NCBI GenBank assembly: GCA_021835265.1
Contig: JAKBQK010000583.1
Coordinates: 1-15,909 of the forward strand
Direction: 5' to 3'
DNA length: 15,909 nt
DNA from: Thermoplasmata archaeon
GTDB taxonomy: Archaea > Thermoplasmatota > Thermoplasmata > Thermoplasmatales > Thermoplasmataceae
The stretch's first letter is position 1. Every line of letters starts with the position of its first letter. The translations under genes and the position numbers were made by a program. Under the pieces are notes generated by a model, which was given only the letters and a program-made list of their open reading frames with translations, was not told where the DNA came from and did not search any database. Below are positions 15,092-15,909 of this stretch, in pieces.

Positions 15092-15909
15092 TGTCCAACA
15101 ATTTTAAAATTGTTACTTCTAAAACACCATTGAGGATAACGTTTTCTGGGGGAGGTACGGATCTACCAGAATATTTTAAAAATTACCACCAAGGTGCCGT
15201 ATTATCTTCTACAATAAACAAATATATTTATGTAACAGTTGCGGAAAATTTCTATAAAGATGAAATTAGGATAAGCTATTCTAAAACTGAAAATGCACTT
15301 AAATCGATAGAACAGATTCAACATCCAACTGTGCGTGAAGCATTAAGAATGCTAGATATAAAATCTGGAATTCAAATAGTAAGTATCACCGAAATCCCTT
15401 CTGGAGGGACTGGTTTAGGATCATCATCATCATTTTTAGTCGGACTCTTAAATGCTTTACATACTTGGATAGGAGAAGTAGTATCACCTAAGCAATTAGC
15501 TGAAGAGGCAGTAAAAATTGAACGTGATATTCTTCATGAACCTGGAGGTTGGCAGGATCAATATATTGCTGCATATGGAGGAATTAACCTTTTTGAATTT
15601 TTCATTGATGGAAACGTAAATGTCAAAAAACAATTATTTCGTAATGAAGAATTGAAAGATTTGCAAAACAGGTTAGTAATGTTTTATACGGGGACAGAAA
15701 GGAAATCTTCAATTATACATAATGAACAAATATTAGATATATCTGAAAATATCGAGACATATAAAAAAATGGGAGACCTTGCAGTTGAATCTTTTGATGC
15801 AGTTGTCCATCGAAATTGGAACAAATTAGGGGAATTGCTTAACGAAAATTGGTTTCTCAAAAAAAAGCTGAACAATAAAATTTCAAACTCCCAGATAGAT
15901 TTGTGGTAT
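15091..15909 (+). CDS. hddA: D-glycero-alpha-D-manno-heptose 7-phosphate kinase (partial, runs off window)
   Basis: Open from the ATG at 15091 to the window edge, 273 codons, missing the C-terminus (the family is about 330-350 residues). It is a GHMP kinase that phosphorylates heptose 7-phosphate at C1 to give the 1,7-bisphosphate used by GmhB. Visible motifs are the N-terminal TPLRITFSGGGTDLPEYF (residues 12-29), the ATP loop EIPSGGTGLGSSSSFLVG (101-118) and EPGGWQDQYIAAYGG (150-164), all characteristic of HddA-like kinases. The start overlaps the gmhA stop. An hddC (heptose 1-phosphate guanylyltransferase) gene is expected next, outside the window. An L-fucose-type GHMP kinase is the main alternative, made unlikely by the gmhA and gmhB neighbours. 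Confidence 0.9.
   Translation, partial: MSNNFKIVTSKTPLRITFSGGGTDLPEYFKNYHQGAVLSSTINKYIYVTVAENFYKDEIRISYSKTENALKSIEQIQHPTVREALRMLDIKSGIQIVSITEIPSGGTGLGSSSSFLVGLLNALHTWIGEVVSPKQLAEEAVKIERDILHEPGGWQDQYIAAYGGINLFEFFIDGNVNVKKQLFRNEELKDLQNRLVMFYTGTERKSSIIHNEQILDISENIETYKKMGDLAVESFDAVVHRNWNKLGELLNENWFLKKKLNNKISNSQIDLWY

Overview
The window looks like chromosomal DNA from an archaeon, most plausibly a Thermoplasmata/Thermoplasmatales-type acidophile. The evidence is AT-rich TATA-type promoter boxes about 26-28 nt before start codons, several starts that look leaderless, oligo-T type termination, and a membrane glycosyltransferase whose outer domain is packed with N-glycosylation sequons. The lineage is an inference from style and gene content. 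No rRNA or other taxonomic marker is present.

Layout: (1) 1-1400 is mobile-element debris: the frameshifted N-terminal part of an IS21-type istA (minus strand), the end of that element marked by 24-bp-spaced repeats, a truncated transposase-like ORF (490-936), and a nested palindrome. (2) 1407-13490 is a minus-strand surface-glycan locus in at least four transcription units. In transcription order these are: two GT4 glycosyltransferases (13490-11189); gmd, fcl and a putative glycosyltransferase (10466-7653); a 964-residue GT-C-like membrane protein, a 94-residue unknown protein and an FkbM methyltransferase (6813-2697); and a further GT4 enzyme (2543-1407). Gaps of 0.5-0.8 kb separate some units, which is long for a compact archaeal genome, and they appear to hold decayed sequence. 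(3) 13973-15909 is a divergent sugar-nucleotide cassette: gmhB on the minus strand, and gmhA followed by hddA (cut by the window end) on the plus strand.

Together the genes suggest synthesis of an extracellular or protein-linked glycan. gmhA, hddA and gmhB would make D-glycero-alpha-D-manno-heptose 1-phosphate for GDP activation; the expected hddC guanylyltransferase would lie beyond the right edge. gmd and fcl convert GDP-mannose to GDP-L-fucose, or could act on GDP-heptose. The GT4 enzymes would assemble the oligosaccharide on the cytoplasmic side, FkbM would O-methylate a sugar, and the GT-C-like protein would transfer sugar or glycan outside the membrane.

The most interesting points are the heptose cassette in an apparent archaeon, the gmd/fcl pair beside it, the AftD-like architecture of the membrane protein with about 21 sequons, and a compact structured element at 13629-13785 that no gene explains.
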